DNA of 64,000 nucleotides from Arcuatula senhousia (lineage: Eukaryota; Mollusca; Bivalvia; Mytilida; Mytilidae), in assembly GCA_963971305.1 (NCBI GenBank), contig OZ020303.1:60264867-60328866 (forward strand), read 5' to 3'. How positions within the stretch are numbered: the first letter of the stretch is position 1; the number at the start of each line of letters is the position of its first letter. A program made the position numbers and the translations under genes. Under the pieces are notes generated by a model. That model made no database searches. It saw only the letters and a list, made by a program, of their open reading frames with translations, and had not been told where the DNA came from. Shown piece after piece: positions 15,301 through 23,687 of the stretch.

Positions 15301-18300
15301 GATATTTTAAGGGTACCATATATTTTTCATAGTTTTCTTACAAGAAAAAACAGTGAAATTCCTGATGGCCGGCTGATTTAATATTTTTTTAGGCATATAA
15401 ATAAAAGAATATTAATTTAATATTAATATAAATTTCCTATTACAGTCTAATAAAGTATATTTGTATAAGTACATGTACAAATAAATGTATTTATTTGAAA
15501 GGTTATAATTAAGTGCCCGGTACATGTACATGTACATGTATTTAAACAATCTTTTTATTATGCTTAAAATCTTCTCTATGTCATGCATGCCCTGGGTCAT
15601 CAATAGGTCACACACAAAGCACCTTCTTTACATTTTTGTATCTCAGCTCACCTGTTTACCCTGTTAACACCTGATTTGAAAAGATAACATTGAGATTTTA
15701 CGCTGGAACTACCCTAGCCTCTATACTTTAATATAATCATGCTCCACTTTATACTGAAGTACCGTACAATGTATAAATGTATAATTTTATCACTGAACTT
15801 CAGACAATGCAATGCAAGGAGAGCAATATACTGTAAATTTAAAGGGGCTTTCAGCAGGTCAACGAGAATGCATTAATTGTGCTTTTAGACCTACATGTTC
15901 TTACTACAGGTAGCCTTCAGATTTAGAAATGTTCAATTCATTTTTAAGTAATTACAATTAGAAAATATACCAATTCAATTGCTAATTTCTAATAAATCCT
16001 ACATATAATGAAATAGAGTAGGTTTTATTTAAAATGTTAATTACAAAATTTGTACGAGTCCTGCCCATTCGACACTGATTAATGATGGGATCAAAATACA
16101 TTGTACCTGTAGAAGAAACCAGAGATTAAATTTTTTGACACTATTCAAACTTGATAAAAAAATGTCTGTTACTTGATTCTTCAATAATTATAATTTCTAA
16201 ATATTAAAAAATTCTTAATAATCAATGGTCATTTAATACTTCAAATAAAAAGACCATATATATTAGAGTAAAATAATTTTGATGTTTATGATCAGCTAAC
16301 AGATTTAAGATATTAAAAAAATTGTGAAAGACTTTTATATCATATGCATCATGGCTTGGTTGTGTAAAACTCATTTTAGAGAAACTTGGTTATGAATATG
16401 TTTTTAATACTGAAAGAGCAATCAAGGGCAAAACGTTGTCAGATATTAAAAGGAAATTGCAAACTATGTACCATATTAATTGGCTTCAAAACTTAGATAA
16501 AAGTGATAAATTAAGGTCTTACAAAATATTTAAAAGAGCCTTTGGTTTTGAAAAATACCTTTCATTAGTAAAATCTGTTATGGACAGAGTAAGTTTGTCT
16601 AGATTTCGAACTAGTAGCCATAAACTTCATATAGAAACTGGTAGATATACTACACCAAAAACTGAGGTAGAAAATAGAATTTGCAAAAACTGTAATTTGA
16701 ACCTTATTGAGGATGAAAAACACTTTCTCCTTGTTTGTCCAAAATTTAACGATAGCAGAAAAGAACTTCTAGATAAATGTTTTAATAATAATGTCACAGT
16801 CCTTTCAAGCACAGAATCAAAATTCTTATGGCTACTTAGTAATGAAGATTCTTTAGTCTGTAAAAATGTTGCAAAATTTATAAACAATTGCTCTTTACTG
16901 AGAAATACAAACTAACAAATTGCTTTATTTTTGTGTACAAATGTACTTTACTGTCACGACTGTTATGTTGCTATGTAACTGTTTGTATTTCTAGTCATAT
17001 TTTATCATTTTTATTGGGCATAATATACTGGAGTTGTCCCCCTTGGAACTCAAACTTAATCTTATGGATTAATATTTTATTATTGTATTGTTTCTTATAT
17101 TGTTGTCCTTGTATATCTTTGTAACTTTTATATACATGTTCATTTATGAGCTTTCTTTCAATAAATATTTCTGTTTCTGTTTCTGTTTAACTAAACTTAA
17201 ACATGTACATATTTTGCATGCTCATCGTTGGTATTCCAATGCACAAATGCATAGTAAAATAATTCCAATGTTCTCATCCAAATTTGTAGTGGGTGGGCAA
17301 ATTTTATTTTTTATATTTTACAGGGGTTCAAATTAGCACTGGTCTGAGGTATAGGACCTTCATTTTTTGATTTAGGACCTTTAATATTCTAGTTACAAAA
17401 GTCCTGGACTTGCATGTACGTATTTACAGTTCCTCCTATCGAGGACTTTTAATTAACATCTAATGGACTTTCTACCGAGTCCTTAAAAAAGTCTTGGCCC
17501 TTTTGCTCTCAAACGCTAATTAGAACCTCTGTATTTTATCATTTTTGATCAAATATTCTGTCATTCTAAAGGATACATGTATTTATCAAAAATGAACATA
17601 ATTTGCCAAAAAATCAAAATAAATTTATTTGAGGGACTGAAAAAAATTGTGAAGGAATGGGATGAGAATCTACTATATTTTTTAATGGTCTAAACCTACA
17701 ATATATAGGTTCATTGTGTTCCTCGACTTCTAATTTCAACTATTTTATATATAACATGTAGCAGAAATAAAACTCCATTCCAATGTACATTTATAACATA
17801 CAAAATGTACACATGTACAATGTACATGAACTTCTACATGTTTTCTATGTTTACATTCCTTATCACCATTTGCAAGTCAGCAGTTATGATAACTTGATAA
17901 GCTATGTAGTTACCATGGTTACTAATTTGGCATCGCTGCATGTCGCAAGGCAATGCCAAAGTAAACTTTGTTGAACTTCAATGTTCATGCAATTGTACAT
18001 ACATGTATCATGACTTAGTAAACATGTTAAATATTATGTTATTACTTATCAGCACAGTCACTCTGACAGTTTATATTTACAGAAATGTGCAGAAAAGATC
18101 AAAATAAACATTTAAACGTGTTTTTAAATGTACTTTATATATGTAGGAGGGAGCTCCTGTCACACTACCAGGAAACGATCATTGTAGATTTTCTTTAAAA
18201 CCAAAACAAAATGAAGCATTAAAATAAACATATTCAAAAACGCAAGATACATTTTTTGTACATGTACCATTACAGAATCGTTGATTTCACTGAAAAATAA

Positions 18301-20472
18301 ATGGTAAAACCTGCAATTCCTCAAACAGGTCCTGCCCTACACGTTTTTAGTCTATGTTTAATAAAATATAGAATTATACAGGGGGGATACACATACTGAT
18401 CACTGAGGACAAAAGGGGGGGGTCCAGACCAATTATCTACATGAAAATAAACAAATTGAATGATTACCAGGTTGAAATGCTACTGATTACGTCATATACT
18501 GTGGTTTCATTATTAATCGTTGGGTATCAATATTCATGGTTTTCGTGGGTGGCCTTTACCCACAAAAATTGATGCACCACGAAAAGTGAATTTAACATTG
18601 ATCTGCATGCTGCAGTCTTCAAAACCACGAATTTAAGAATCCACTAAGTTAAACTAATCCTTTTTCATCAAACTATGAAAATTGGTACCCTCAAAAATAA
18701 ATGAATTCACAGTATGCAGAATTTGTCCATGGACATGTACTTATGTAAATGTAATTGAATAACTTTTTAAGTATTTATTTCCTGAAACAATTAATGTTCT
18801 TGATAACCTATTCCATTCATGCATTACAAATGTGTATCTGTTCTGTGTTAATTTGGCTTTCTATGGATTTGATAGGAACAGAGAAACTTTGTAATTTTCT
18901 GGCAGTTATTTTTTTTAGAAATAAACAAAGATTTGCCTGGAAACCCATTCATACCAGTGACGGATCTAGGAATTCTGAAAAGGGGGCTCGCTTTGGTCAT
19001 GCTTCAATGATTTCTATATATTCAACCAATTTTTTCCCCTATGCATACTGGACTCAATCAAGGTGGCCCCATGCCATTTGTGAAAATTTCAAACCTTGTG
19101 AGGTTCTAAGGTACTTAAACATGTACATGTATCAGTGGCGGTTCCAGGATTTTTGAAAAGGGGGGTCCTCGGTAGAAAAGGGGGGTCCAAATCTATAATT
19201 TGATGATTTTTGCCCAAATTTTGCATGAAAATCACAAAATTTTCCGACGAAAGGAGGGGTCCAGGCGGTCTGGACCCCCCCTCTGGATCCGCCACTGTGT
19301 ATATTAACTTGACGAATAAAGCAGACAGACATTCTAATTATGCATTGTACATGTATATAGTTTAAAATACAAATGACAACAAAGTTCCAGACAATAAATT
19401 TTGCTACGCCTGACGCGCGTTTCGTCTATTCAAGACTCATCAGAGGCGCTCTACCAAAAATATTGAAAATGCCAAACACTGTATGAATATGAAGAGCATA
19501 GAACAGTATAACCAAAAATACCAAACTGGGGAACCAAATTATTACTAAGATATTCAACCTATGTCTGGGGTAGGAAGAACCTTAGGGTTTTGACAATTTT
19601 GAAATTTCGACGGATAATTTAAAGCTTTGATGTATTCTCCAACTCAAAAGTGTTGGTGCCGGAGCGGGCTAACCTCGGGGAATTTACACTCCACCAGCAG
19701 TGCTAACCTTCACGTGTGTTCGAAATACAAATGACAACAAAGTTCCAGACAATAAATTTTGCTACGCCTGACGCGCGTTTCGTCTATTCAAGACTCATCA
19801 GAGGCGCTCTACCAAAAATATTGAAAATGCCAAACACTGTATGAATATGAAGAGCATAGAACTGTAGATCTGTAATGCTAAAATATAATTCTATGATGTC
19901 AAAGGAAAATCCATTATGCACAATAACAAAAGTTGGTTGATTATATAATTTGTATAACTTTGAAAAAAAAAACTTTTTGGCAATAGAATTAAAAAAAAAA
20001 TAGGAAAATAAAATTGATCAAAACCAAGCAAAAACTCATAGTTTAACCTCACCTGTCCCAGGTTAATGGTCAAGTTGACTTCATTGAATTTCATGTCCCT
20101 AGAAAGAGGGGGACTCTGCCACCATCTCTCCGTTCCATCAATGGCATACGTAGCCGGGTGTTCCTTGGGTGAAGGGATGCCTCCGTCGGGGCTTGGAGGG
20201 TAACAGACATCACAGTTTTGTCCCTCTACAATCCTTCCTTCGCTGCTTGTTGAGAATCGTGTGTTATAGTAGTCGCCGGTCGCACCCGTAAGTTGGCAAA
20301 ATAATTCTGGTCCTGAAACTCCAACTCCACATGTTGCACTTGCTTCAATTATTTGTTCCTGAGCTAAATTAAAATAAGGCGGTGTTAAAACTTGGTCAGA
20401 ACTACAAACTAAAATTCTTCCATCTAAAATTAAAAGTAAAATGGACAAGGGAATAAATTCCCACACCGCCAT
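215..20472 (-). CDS. Laminin subunit alpha (LAMA3/5, LanA-like), 5' part of gene, 20 exons
   Basis: Secreted basement-membrane chain; laminin alpha chains form heterotrimers with beta and gamma chains, and the LN domain drives network polymerisation. Spliced exons (minus strand, 5' to 3'): 20472-20053, 15271-15035, 11425-11255, 10859-10649, 10273-10155, 9712-9622, 9127-9031, 8687-8512, 8054-7917, 7292-7155, 6207-6070, 5747-5610, 5260-5084, 4563-4405, 4102-4003, 3143-2987, 2415-2143, 1822-1728, 1053-885, 375-215. All junctions are GT-AG and all phases agree, giving about 1,121 residues: signal peptide, LN domain (about 25-287), ten full LE repeats plus a partial eleventh, then the globular region typical of LAMA5 and fly LanA. 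The LE array after an LN ending in YFYSIKDIS, and the motif [14 protein letters not shown] after LE11, argue for the alpha 3/5 class rather than alpha 1/2, beta or gamma. The gene continues past the left edge. Confidence 0.93.
885..1053 (-). CDS. Laminin alpha exon 19: globular domain
   Basis: Begins [20 protein letters not shown], ends [12 protein letters not shown]. Phase 2 in, phase 0 out. A degenerate second copy of its 5' half lies in the upstream intron (1086-1171). Confidence 0.91.
1086..1171 (-). pseudogene. Dead partial duplicate of laminin exon 19
   Basis: The stretch matches the 5' half of exon 19 closely (shared runs such as ATCAATGACATAGCCTGTCT). It has a 2-base deletion relative to the exon (GCTATCAG against GCGATGTCAG on the plus strand) and has lost the acceptor AG (TTTATATTTG against TTTATAGGTG). 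It cannot be spliced in frame. Confidence 0.8.
1728..1822 (-). CDS. Laminin alpha exon 18: globular domain
   Basis: Encodes [20 protein letters not shown] and a [12 protein letters not shown] end. The pattern VLIPxxYYEA is the usual LAMA3/5 signature at this place. Phase 0 in, phase 2 out. Confidence 0.9.
2143..2415 (-). CDS. Laminin alpha exon 17: globular domain
   Basis: 91 codons, phase 0-0, beginning [20 protein letters not shown]. Predicted beta-rich; no cysteines. Continues the globular region of exon 16. Confidence 0.92.
2987..3143 (-). CDS. Laminin alpha exon 16: start of globular domain IV region
   Basis: Encodes [13 protein letters not shown], then a [19 protein letters not shown] motif and [10 protein letters not shown]. 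This motif is characteristic of the LAMA5/LanA domain that follows the N-terminal LE array. Phase 2 in, phase 0 out. Confidence 0.93.
3532..3921. mobile_element. 390-bp short inverted-repeat element in laminin intron 15
   Basis: Bounded by TACACAGGCAAAAT and its exact inverse ATTTTGCCTGTGTA, with TA at each end that could be the target duplication of a Tc1/mariner-type MITE. The interior is a patchwork of ACGT-containing palindromic words (ACGTTTAA, GACGCACGT, CATATG). No coding capacity. Confidence 0.65.
4003..4102 (-). CDS. Laminin alpha exon 15: LE11, truncated
   Basis: Encodes [13 protein letters not shown] ... [14 protein letters not shown] and ends in phase 2 without the last LE loop. 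The missing loop is replaced by exon 16 sequence, the usual junction between the LE array and the globular domain in LAMA3/5-type chains. Confidence 0.93.
4405..4563 (-). CDS. Laminin alpha exon 14: LE10
   Basis: 159 bp, phase 1-1; one LE module ([15 protein letters not shown] ... [13 protein letters not shown]). Donor GTGAGT. Confidence 0.95.
5084..5260 (-). CDS. Laminin alpha exon 13: LE9
   Basis: 177 bp, phase 1-1; one LE module with a longer first loop ([19 protein letters not shown] ... [16 protein letters not shown]). Donor GTGAGT. Confidence 0.95.
5610..5747 (-). CDS. Laminin alpha exon 12: LE8
   Basis: Fourth 138-bp phase 1-1 exon; one LE module ([13 protein letters not shown] ... 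NFYNYPNC). Donor is GTCAGT. Confidence 0.94.
6070..6207 (-). CDS. Laminin alpha exon 11: LE7
   Basis: Third 138-bp phase 1-1 exon; one LE module ([14 protein letters not shown] ... [11 protein letters not shown]). The acceptor and the first 24 bp or so of this exon are copied three more times upstream as a 75-bp tandem repeat (to about 6480), so the true 3' splice site is ambiguous; the site chosen here gives a standard LE module. Confidence 0.93.
6191..6480 (-). repeat. 75-bp tandem repeat duplicating the exon 11 acceptor
   Basis: Four copies spaced exactly 75 bp apart (the shared word AAGGTTACATTGACA at 6191, 6266, 6341 and 6416). Each copy contains on the minus strand a pyrimidine tract, an AG acceptor and the first codons of exon 11. 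The first copy is the real exon edge. The frame is open through all copies. Confidence 0.9.
6700..7040 (-). repeat. 3'-end fragment of a Penelope-associated repeat in intron 10
   Basis: Reverse-complement match to 38805-39130, the region downstream of a Penelope-like reverse transcriptase fragment. Shared words include ATATGTGCCTGTCCTAAGCC and CGCGTACACTTATTCCACAT. Non-coding relic. Confidence 0.7.
7155..7292 (-). CDS. Laminin alpha exon 10: LE6
   Basis: Second 138-bp phase 1-1 exon; one LE module ([13 protein letters not shown] ... [11 protein letters not shown]). Acceptor TTATAG, donor GTAAGA. Confidence 0.94.
7482..7670. mobile_element. Degenerate MITE copy in intron 9
   Basis: Contains the core shared with elements at 14711-14880 and 18497-18714 (TTTCGTGGTTTGATGAAAA, GTCTGCAGCATGCAGATCAA). 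The ends are eroded. Confidence 0.6.
7917..8054 (-). CDS. Laminin alpha exon 9: LE5
   Basis: A symmetrical phase 1-1 exon of 138 bp that holds exactly one LE module ([13 protein letters not shown] ... GYYNFPSC). Exons 9-12 share this exact size. Confidence 0.94.
8512..8687 (-). CDS. Laminin alpha exon 8: end of LE3 and LE4
   Basis: Completes LE3 ([12 protein letters not shown]) and encodes LE4 ([13 protein letters not shown] ... [20 protein letters not shown]). Phase 2 in, phase 1 out. Confidence 0.94.
9031..9127 (-). CDS. Laminin alpha exon 7: LE3 first part
   Basis: Encodes [20 protein letters not shown] followed by [12 protein letters not shown]. Phase 1 in, phase 2 out, so LE3 is interrupted by an intron before its last loop. 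Confidence 0.92.
9440..9560 (-). repeat. Fragment of mussel-type dispersed repeat in intron 6
   Basis: Reverse-complement, diverged match to the 140-bp direct repeats at 19365-19504 (GTGTTTGGCATTTTCAA, TGATGAGTCTTGAAT, GCAAAATTTATTGTCTAGAA). Confidence 0.7.
9622..9712 (-). CDS. Laminin alpha exon 6: LE2 second half
   Basis: Encodes [20 protein letters not shown] and ends DACR; the NTxGxxCdxC pattern is the loop d core of a laminin EGF-like repeat. Phase 0 in, phase 1 out. Confidence 0.92.
10155..10273 (-). CDS. Laminin alpha exon 5: LE2 first half
   Basis: Encodes [10 protein letters not shown] and an insertion rich in acidic residues, ending GGGVCQNCR. Phase 1 in, phase 0 out. The LE2 of laminin alpha chains is longer than usual and is split between two exons here. 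Confidence 0.92.
10649..10859 (-). CDS. Laminin alpha exon 4: end of LN and LE1
   Basis: Starts [14 protein letters not shown], the last strand of the LN domain, and runs into LE1 ([10 protein letters not shown] ... [18 protein letters not shown]). Ends in phase 1. The LE1 spacing with an extra Cys pair (CEQCCPGY) is the normal first LE of laminin chains. Confidence 0.95.
11255..11425 (-). CDS. Laminin alpha exon 3: LN domain C-terminal part
   Basis: 57 codons, phase 0 to 0. Begins [12 protein letters not shown] and ends [12 protein letters not shown], the conserved end of the LN domain just before the first EGF-like repeat. Donor GTAAGA, acceptor TTTCCAG. Confidence 0.95.
12619..13495. mobile_element. 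Non-autonomous transposon with 174-bp internal tandem repeats (intron 2)
   Basis: Starts TGTCTCGCCTGC and ends with its inverse GCAGGCGAGACA. Inside, from about 12770 to 13430, lie about four units of 174 bp that share GATGGGGATGCAACTGTGC and ATAGTTCTTGAGATATGGA. Open frames across the units are by-products of the repeat, not genes. Confidence 0.75.
14711..14880. mobile_element. MITE, 170 bp, in intron 2
   Basis: Ends TACTGTGGATTCATTTATT and AATGAAATCACAGTATA form an imperfect inverted repeat. The interior shares CAGCATATACATCAATGTTA-type words with the copies at 7482 and 18497. Confidence 0.72.
15035..15271 (-). CDS. Laminin alpha exon 2: LN domain middle
   Basis: 79 codons, phase 0 on both sides; acceptor TTACAG, donor GTATGC. 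Encodes [20 protein letters not shown], then a Cys-bearing DCIKFF segment and an [16 protein letters not shown] end, all conserved LN-domain landmarks. It follows a 4.8-kb intron full of repeats. Confidence 0.95.
16380..17190 (+). mobile_element. 3' end of a LINE (non-LTR retrotransposon) in intron 1
   Basis: An open frame to 16915 encodes the C-terminal region downstream of a reverse transcriptase: [10 protein letters not shown], then a CKNCN...[12 protein letters not shown] zinc-knuckle-like motif. A 3' UTR follows and ends in a short tandem tail of TTTCTG units (17168-17188), as is usual for these LINEs. The 5' truncation removes all catalytic domains. Confidence 0.82.
18497..18714. mobile_element. 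MITE, about 218 bp, in intron 1
   Basis: Ends TACTGTGGTTTCATT and AATGAATTCACAGTA are imperfect inverses. Same family as 14711-14880, in the opposite orientation (ATTGATCTGCATGCTGCAG near the centre). Confidence 0.72.
19133..19297. mobile_element. MITE with CAGTGGCGG...CCGCCACTG ends
   Basis: 165 bp. Left end CAGTGGCGGTTCCAGGA and right end TCTGGATCCGCCACTG are inverses. Both flanks read TGTAT (19128-19132 and 19298-19302), a possible 5-bp target duplication. A half copy of the same end occurs at 18956-18990 (CAGTGACGGATCTAGGAATT). Confidence 0.75.
19365..19862. repeat. Mussel-type repeat: 140-bp identical direct repeats around a 218-bp spacer
   Basis: 19365-19504 and 19723-19862 are identical by eye over 140 bp (both contain CTACGCCTGACGCGCGTTTC). 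The spacer contains GTGCCGGAGCGGGCTAACCT. The same order of parts recurs, diverged, at 63428-63825. It may be 1.4 copies of a 358-bp tandem unit. Confidence 0.8.
20053..20472 (-). CDS. Laminin alpha exon 1: signal peptide and start of LN domain
   Basis: 140 codons ending in phase 0 (donor GTGAGG). The ATG at 20472 has a good context (ACA-ATG-GCG) and begins a hydrophobic signal peptide ([18 protein letters not shown]). The LN hallmarks follow: an early Cys-containing ATCGVG, then a CDVCYPP motif and WWQSPP. An in-frame GTG lies upstream at 20493 but is not a eukaryotic start. A short out-of-frame upstream ORF (ATG at 20489, four codons and a stop at 20475) ends just before the main ATG and could damp translation. 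Confidence 0.93.
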
Positions 20473-20474
20473 TG

Positions 20475-20489
20475 TCAAACTTCTTTCAT
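20475..20489 (-). promoter_or_regulatory. Short upstream ORF before the laminin start codon
   Basis: ATG at 20489 followed by three codons and a TGA ending two bases before the main ATG. It is out of frame with the laminin start. It would lie in the 5' UTR if transcription begins upstream; the start site itself cannot be seen. Confidence 0.4.
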
Positions 20490-20493
20490 TCAC

Positions 20494-21030
20494 TGTTTAC
20501 CACTCACACAGGGGTGTAAAGATTTTGGACTCTTCTATTCAATTAGGGTAAAGATAAGTCCATTATTGATTATTTTTCGCAGACGTTTATTCTAACAGGC
20601 GTCGACTAGGGTCATTGTGTAATCAAGTGCTTCTTATCACACACAATATATAATATAATCCGTTTAAAAGCATTAGATAAACAAAATTTTATGTAACATT
20701 TAAACCCGTCCACCCCTCAACAGAATTGGTTTCGTCTAACACGACCAGGGTTTCTTCACGCATCACCGATTGCGTATTGGCATCTGGTTCCCCACAGACT
20801 ACTCGACGAGTTTTCAAAAACTTGATTAACTTCCTAATTGAACACGGTCTTAAAATGCAAATAATAATCAGCATTGACTGTTGTTTTTGTCACAAATTAT
20901 AACAATTTGTCATCTTAAATAATTGTAGGCTCTTTTGTAGGACCTTTAATTGGAATAAAGCTATATCTATTTCTATTCCTAACTTTCTGAGAAAATAACA
21001 CTAAATTAAGACATAGGCGTTTGGGTCCAG
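20494..21030. other. Putative laminin upstream region
   Basis: Holds the presumed 5' UTR and promoter of the laminin gene. I see no TATA box at a sensible distance and no recognisable regulatory motif; no coding sequence. Confidence 0.4.
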
Positions 21031-22430
21031 GGGCCGTGTCAACGAAGCTATCTTAGGATTGAGACATGTCTTTGGACCGTCTTTAGATATGGATTAGTCT
21101 TAGGACGGGTCAACGAAAGGGTCCTAATTATTGTCTCAGTTTGAGATGCGTCCTAAAATGTGACCAAAATTTGAGATAACAATTGAGTTGACTTAAGACC
21201 ATCCTAATTAGTTAGGACCATCCTAGCATATTGAAATTAGGAAATAAACAATAATGATTGCTCTTGTGGATACTTATCTTAGATGACGAGCGAATTACAT
21301 CAGACGGAATAAAGTATTGATAGATACAGTTTATTTCTTAGACTGTTAAAGCTACAAATCATGGTAGTTTTTCCGTTGCATGCTTTATATTACTCATAAT
21401 AGTGGTCCATTTTTGTGAAAATCTTGAATGTACGGATGTTTGGTGGTTTATTTTGGCACAGTTTGTTATTCGATACTTTCCCATGCTTTCTATTATGCAA
21501 TATGTGTTGCGTGGCCAGAAAGCCTCGAAAAGAAAACATCCTTCTACTCTTAACGTCTGATAGAAAAAAAAACCTGTGTCTGAAAAAGTTGGTTACTACA
21601 ATTTCTGGTCATTGTTTAAATAAAAAATTACACCGAAGTTTCAGGCAACATATTTTATAACACCGGAATTGCGTTTAGTAGATATACAAGACTTATAAGA
21701 GGCACTCTAGTTTTGAGTACTTTTCTTTCACTTATTTTCTTTTTCTTCCTTCAAATGTTTTGATTCAAATACATTCTGCTTCTTTCTAAGCAATCTAGTT
21801 TTCCGAAGATAATAGACCACTCTATTCCCGATGTGGGAAGACGTTCAGAGTTTTTGGTATTTTTTAAAATGTATTTTGACAAATTAAGTTGATGCAGGAT
21901 GTTAGATCAAATTTTAAACTAATGTCAATCTAAAAACGCGTGTGTTTTTTTTTTTAAGCAATCGAGTTTTCCGATGAGATTTCGTTCATTTTCATTTCAA
22001 ATACCGATTTTTTTTTTAATGAACGGGAACATACTACATGCAATTTGTATAAACCTTAGTATTGAAGTTTGTAAAGTTTTTTACGTTATTTACATTTCAT
22101 TCATTAAAACAAAACACACACACAAAAAACCAAAAAATAATTAAAAATTTTTTTTTAAAAATTCAATAAATTGTTCACACATTGTTTTATAAATGTAGAA
22201 GTTTATCATGCATTTTGATATGCTATGAAATTGTTAATGAAAGTTATTTAAATATGAATTGCATATCAGTTATTCTAAGACGGCCCTTAGACCATTATAT
22301 ATAGGAATGTCCTAAGACAGCTTCGATGTACATCCTACCCAATATCTTTAGATGGTTCTAAGACCACCCTAAAGTAACTCCTAAACGATGTCTTAGGATA
22401 TGTGTTAGGATAGTTTCATTGACACGGGCC
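21031..22430. mobile_element. 1.4-kb inverted-repeat DNA element, non-autonomous
   Basis: Left end GGGCCGTGTCAACGAAGCTA and right end (reverse complement) GGCCCGTGTCAATGAAACTA are imperfect inverses. CAG flanks both sides, a possible 3-bp duplication. Near the ends there are many TTAGGA/TCCTAA words. No transposase frame inside. Confidence 0.65.
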
Positions 22431-23356
22431 CAGGGTTTTATTTTATTATAAATAACGTATATAAAAAAATCATCCTCGTCTATATACTATTTTTTTATAT
22501 ATAATAAAAAAAATCCTTATGTCATAATCCGTTAGCCTATTTCTTACTAGATTTCTTTAGAATCAGTGCCATTACGCTTGGCATGTCTTTGGTATTCTTG
22601 AACAGTTCGGATGATTTGTTATCATCCCCGGGTTATCATCGGCATCTTTCTGAGAAATTTATCTCAGCATCGTTCCTGTCAGCCAAGTCAAAGACGAGCT
22701 ACATGTATGGATAGATCGATGGATGTTTCAAGTACTTAATTTCAATGTGATCGGACTTGCAATTGAAAGTTGTTTTTTTTTTGTTCTGTGTGAATATGGT
22801 AGTTTAAAGGAGCATTTCGGGTGACATTCAACCTCATTTCGCATTTTATGCAGTAATCTTGTCACGCATGGAGACGATGCTGCATTACCACTGACGTGTT
22901 TGCATATTGGTCACCAGCTGACACGCGCATTTTACCTGAAAATTCGATTTTCTAAAGGCTTGTTACAACCATACAAGATTCATAAAGATCTTACATACTT
23001 TAAAATACCCTCAAAAAGTTTTATCTCTGATGTATATCAACGATCATCGTTAGTCGTGGTTTTTGTAGTGGGAAACATTATTAGGAAGTTATGACAGGGA
23101 TTTGCAGACACCTACAAACGTCCTGCGCTAGCTATTCGTGCTATACAAGTTTATCATCTAACAGCTGTGCCGAACCAATCTCCTCAACGTTAACACTGAA
23201 TTAAAAAATATGCTTCAGCTTTACTAAAAGAACGATGAATACGATTTCAACATTTTGAATTGGAGAATGGTAGTATACTACGGGGGATAACTCTAAATCA
23301 TTTCTCAATTTAAAAAAATGAAGTTTTGAATGTCTATCAAACGAAGCCTCACATAC
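22431..23356. other. Intergenic, nothing recognised
   Basis: No open frame of note, no repeat shared with the rest of the window apart from short AT-rich tracts. Confidence 0.4.
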
Positions 23357-23682
23357 ACCCAAAGGAACACGCGTATCGAGCCAGGTAATTTTACTAACAC
23401 TTTATATAGGCGAAAAGAGTCTAAAGATTTTTCGTAACATGTTAAGGATTTTTTCATAACCTTAATCTTATGTCGTATGATCTCGTATAGAAAGCCGTAT
23501 AGTGGATCTCCGCATTAACAATTTATTTACAATTGGTGTCCATGGAGAAATGTTTAAATTTCATGAGTTCGACAATTCAATAATTTGACGAACGTACAAT
23601 TTATATTTCGAACGAGCGCAGCCTTAATGATTTTTAAGAAAAATTAATTCATTCGATTTGCTAAATGGTAAGTATAAGGTCT
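23357..23682 (+). mobile_element. Left part of a split MITE (family also at 45086-45462)
   Basis: Begins AAAGGAACACGCGTATCGAG and follows the element at 45086-45462 (read on the minus strand) for about 300 bp, sharing ATGAGTTCGACAATT and TTTGACGAACGTACAATTT. It stops where that element continues with GCAGTTGATTATA; the continuation appears at 31438. Confidence 0.75.
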
Positions 23683-23687
23683 ATAAC

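Noticed and set aside
16627..16887. Minus-strand frame opposite the LINE relic
   Set aside because: Antisense shadow of the LINE C-terminal coding region.
19365..19862. Solo LTR pair of a retrovirus-like element
   Set aside because: The 140-bp repeats lack TG...CA ends, primer-binding site and polypurine tract, and the 218-bp spacer cannot code.
20689..20874. 61-codon minus-strand frame upstream of the laminin start
   Set aside because: No ATG context, splice or similarity; not in frame with the laminin signal peptide.
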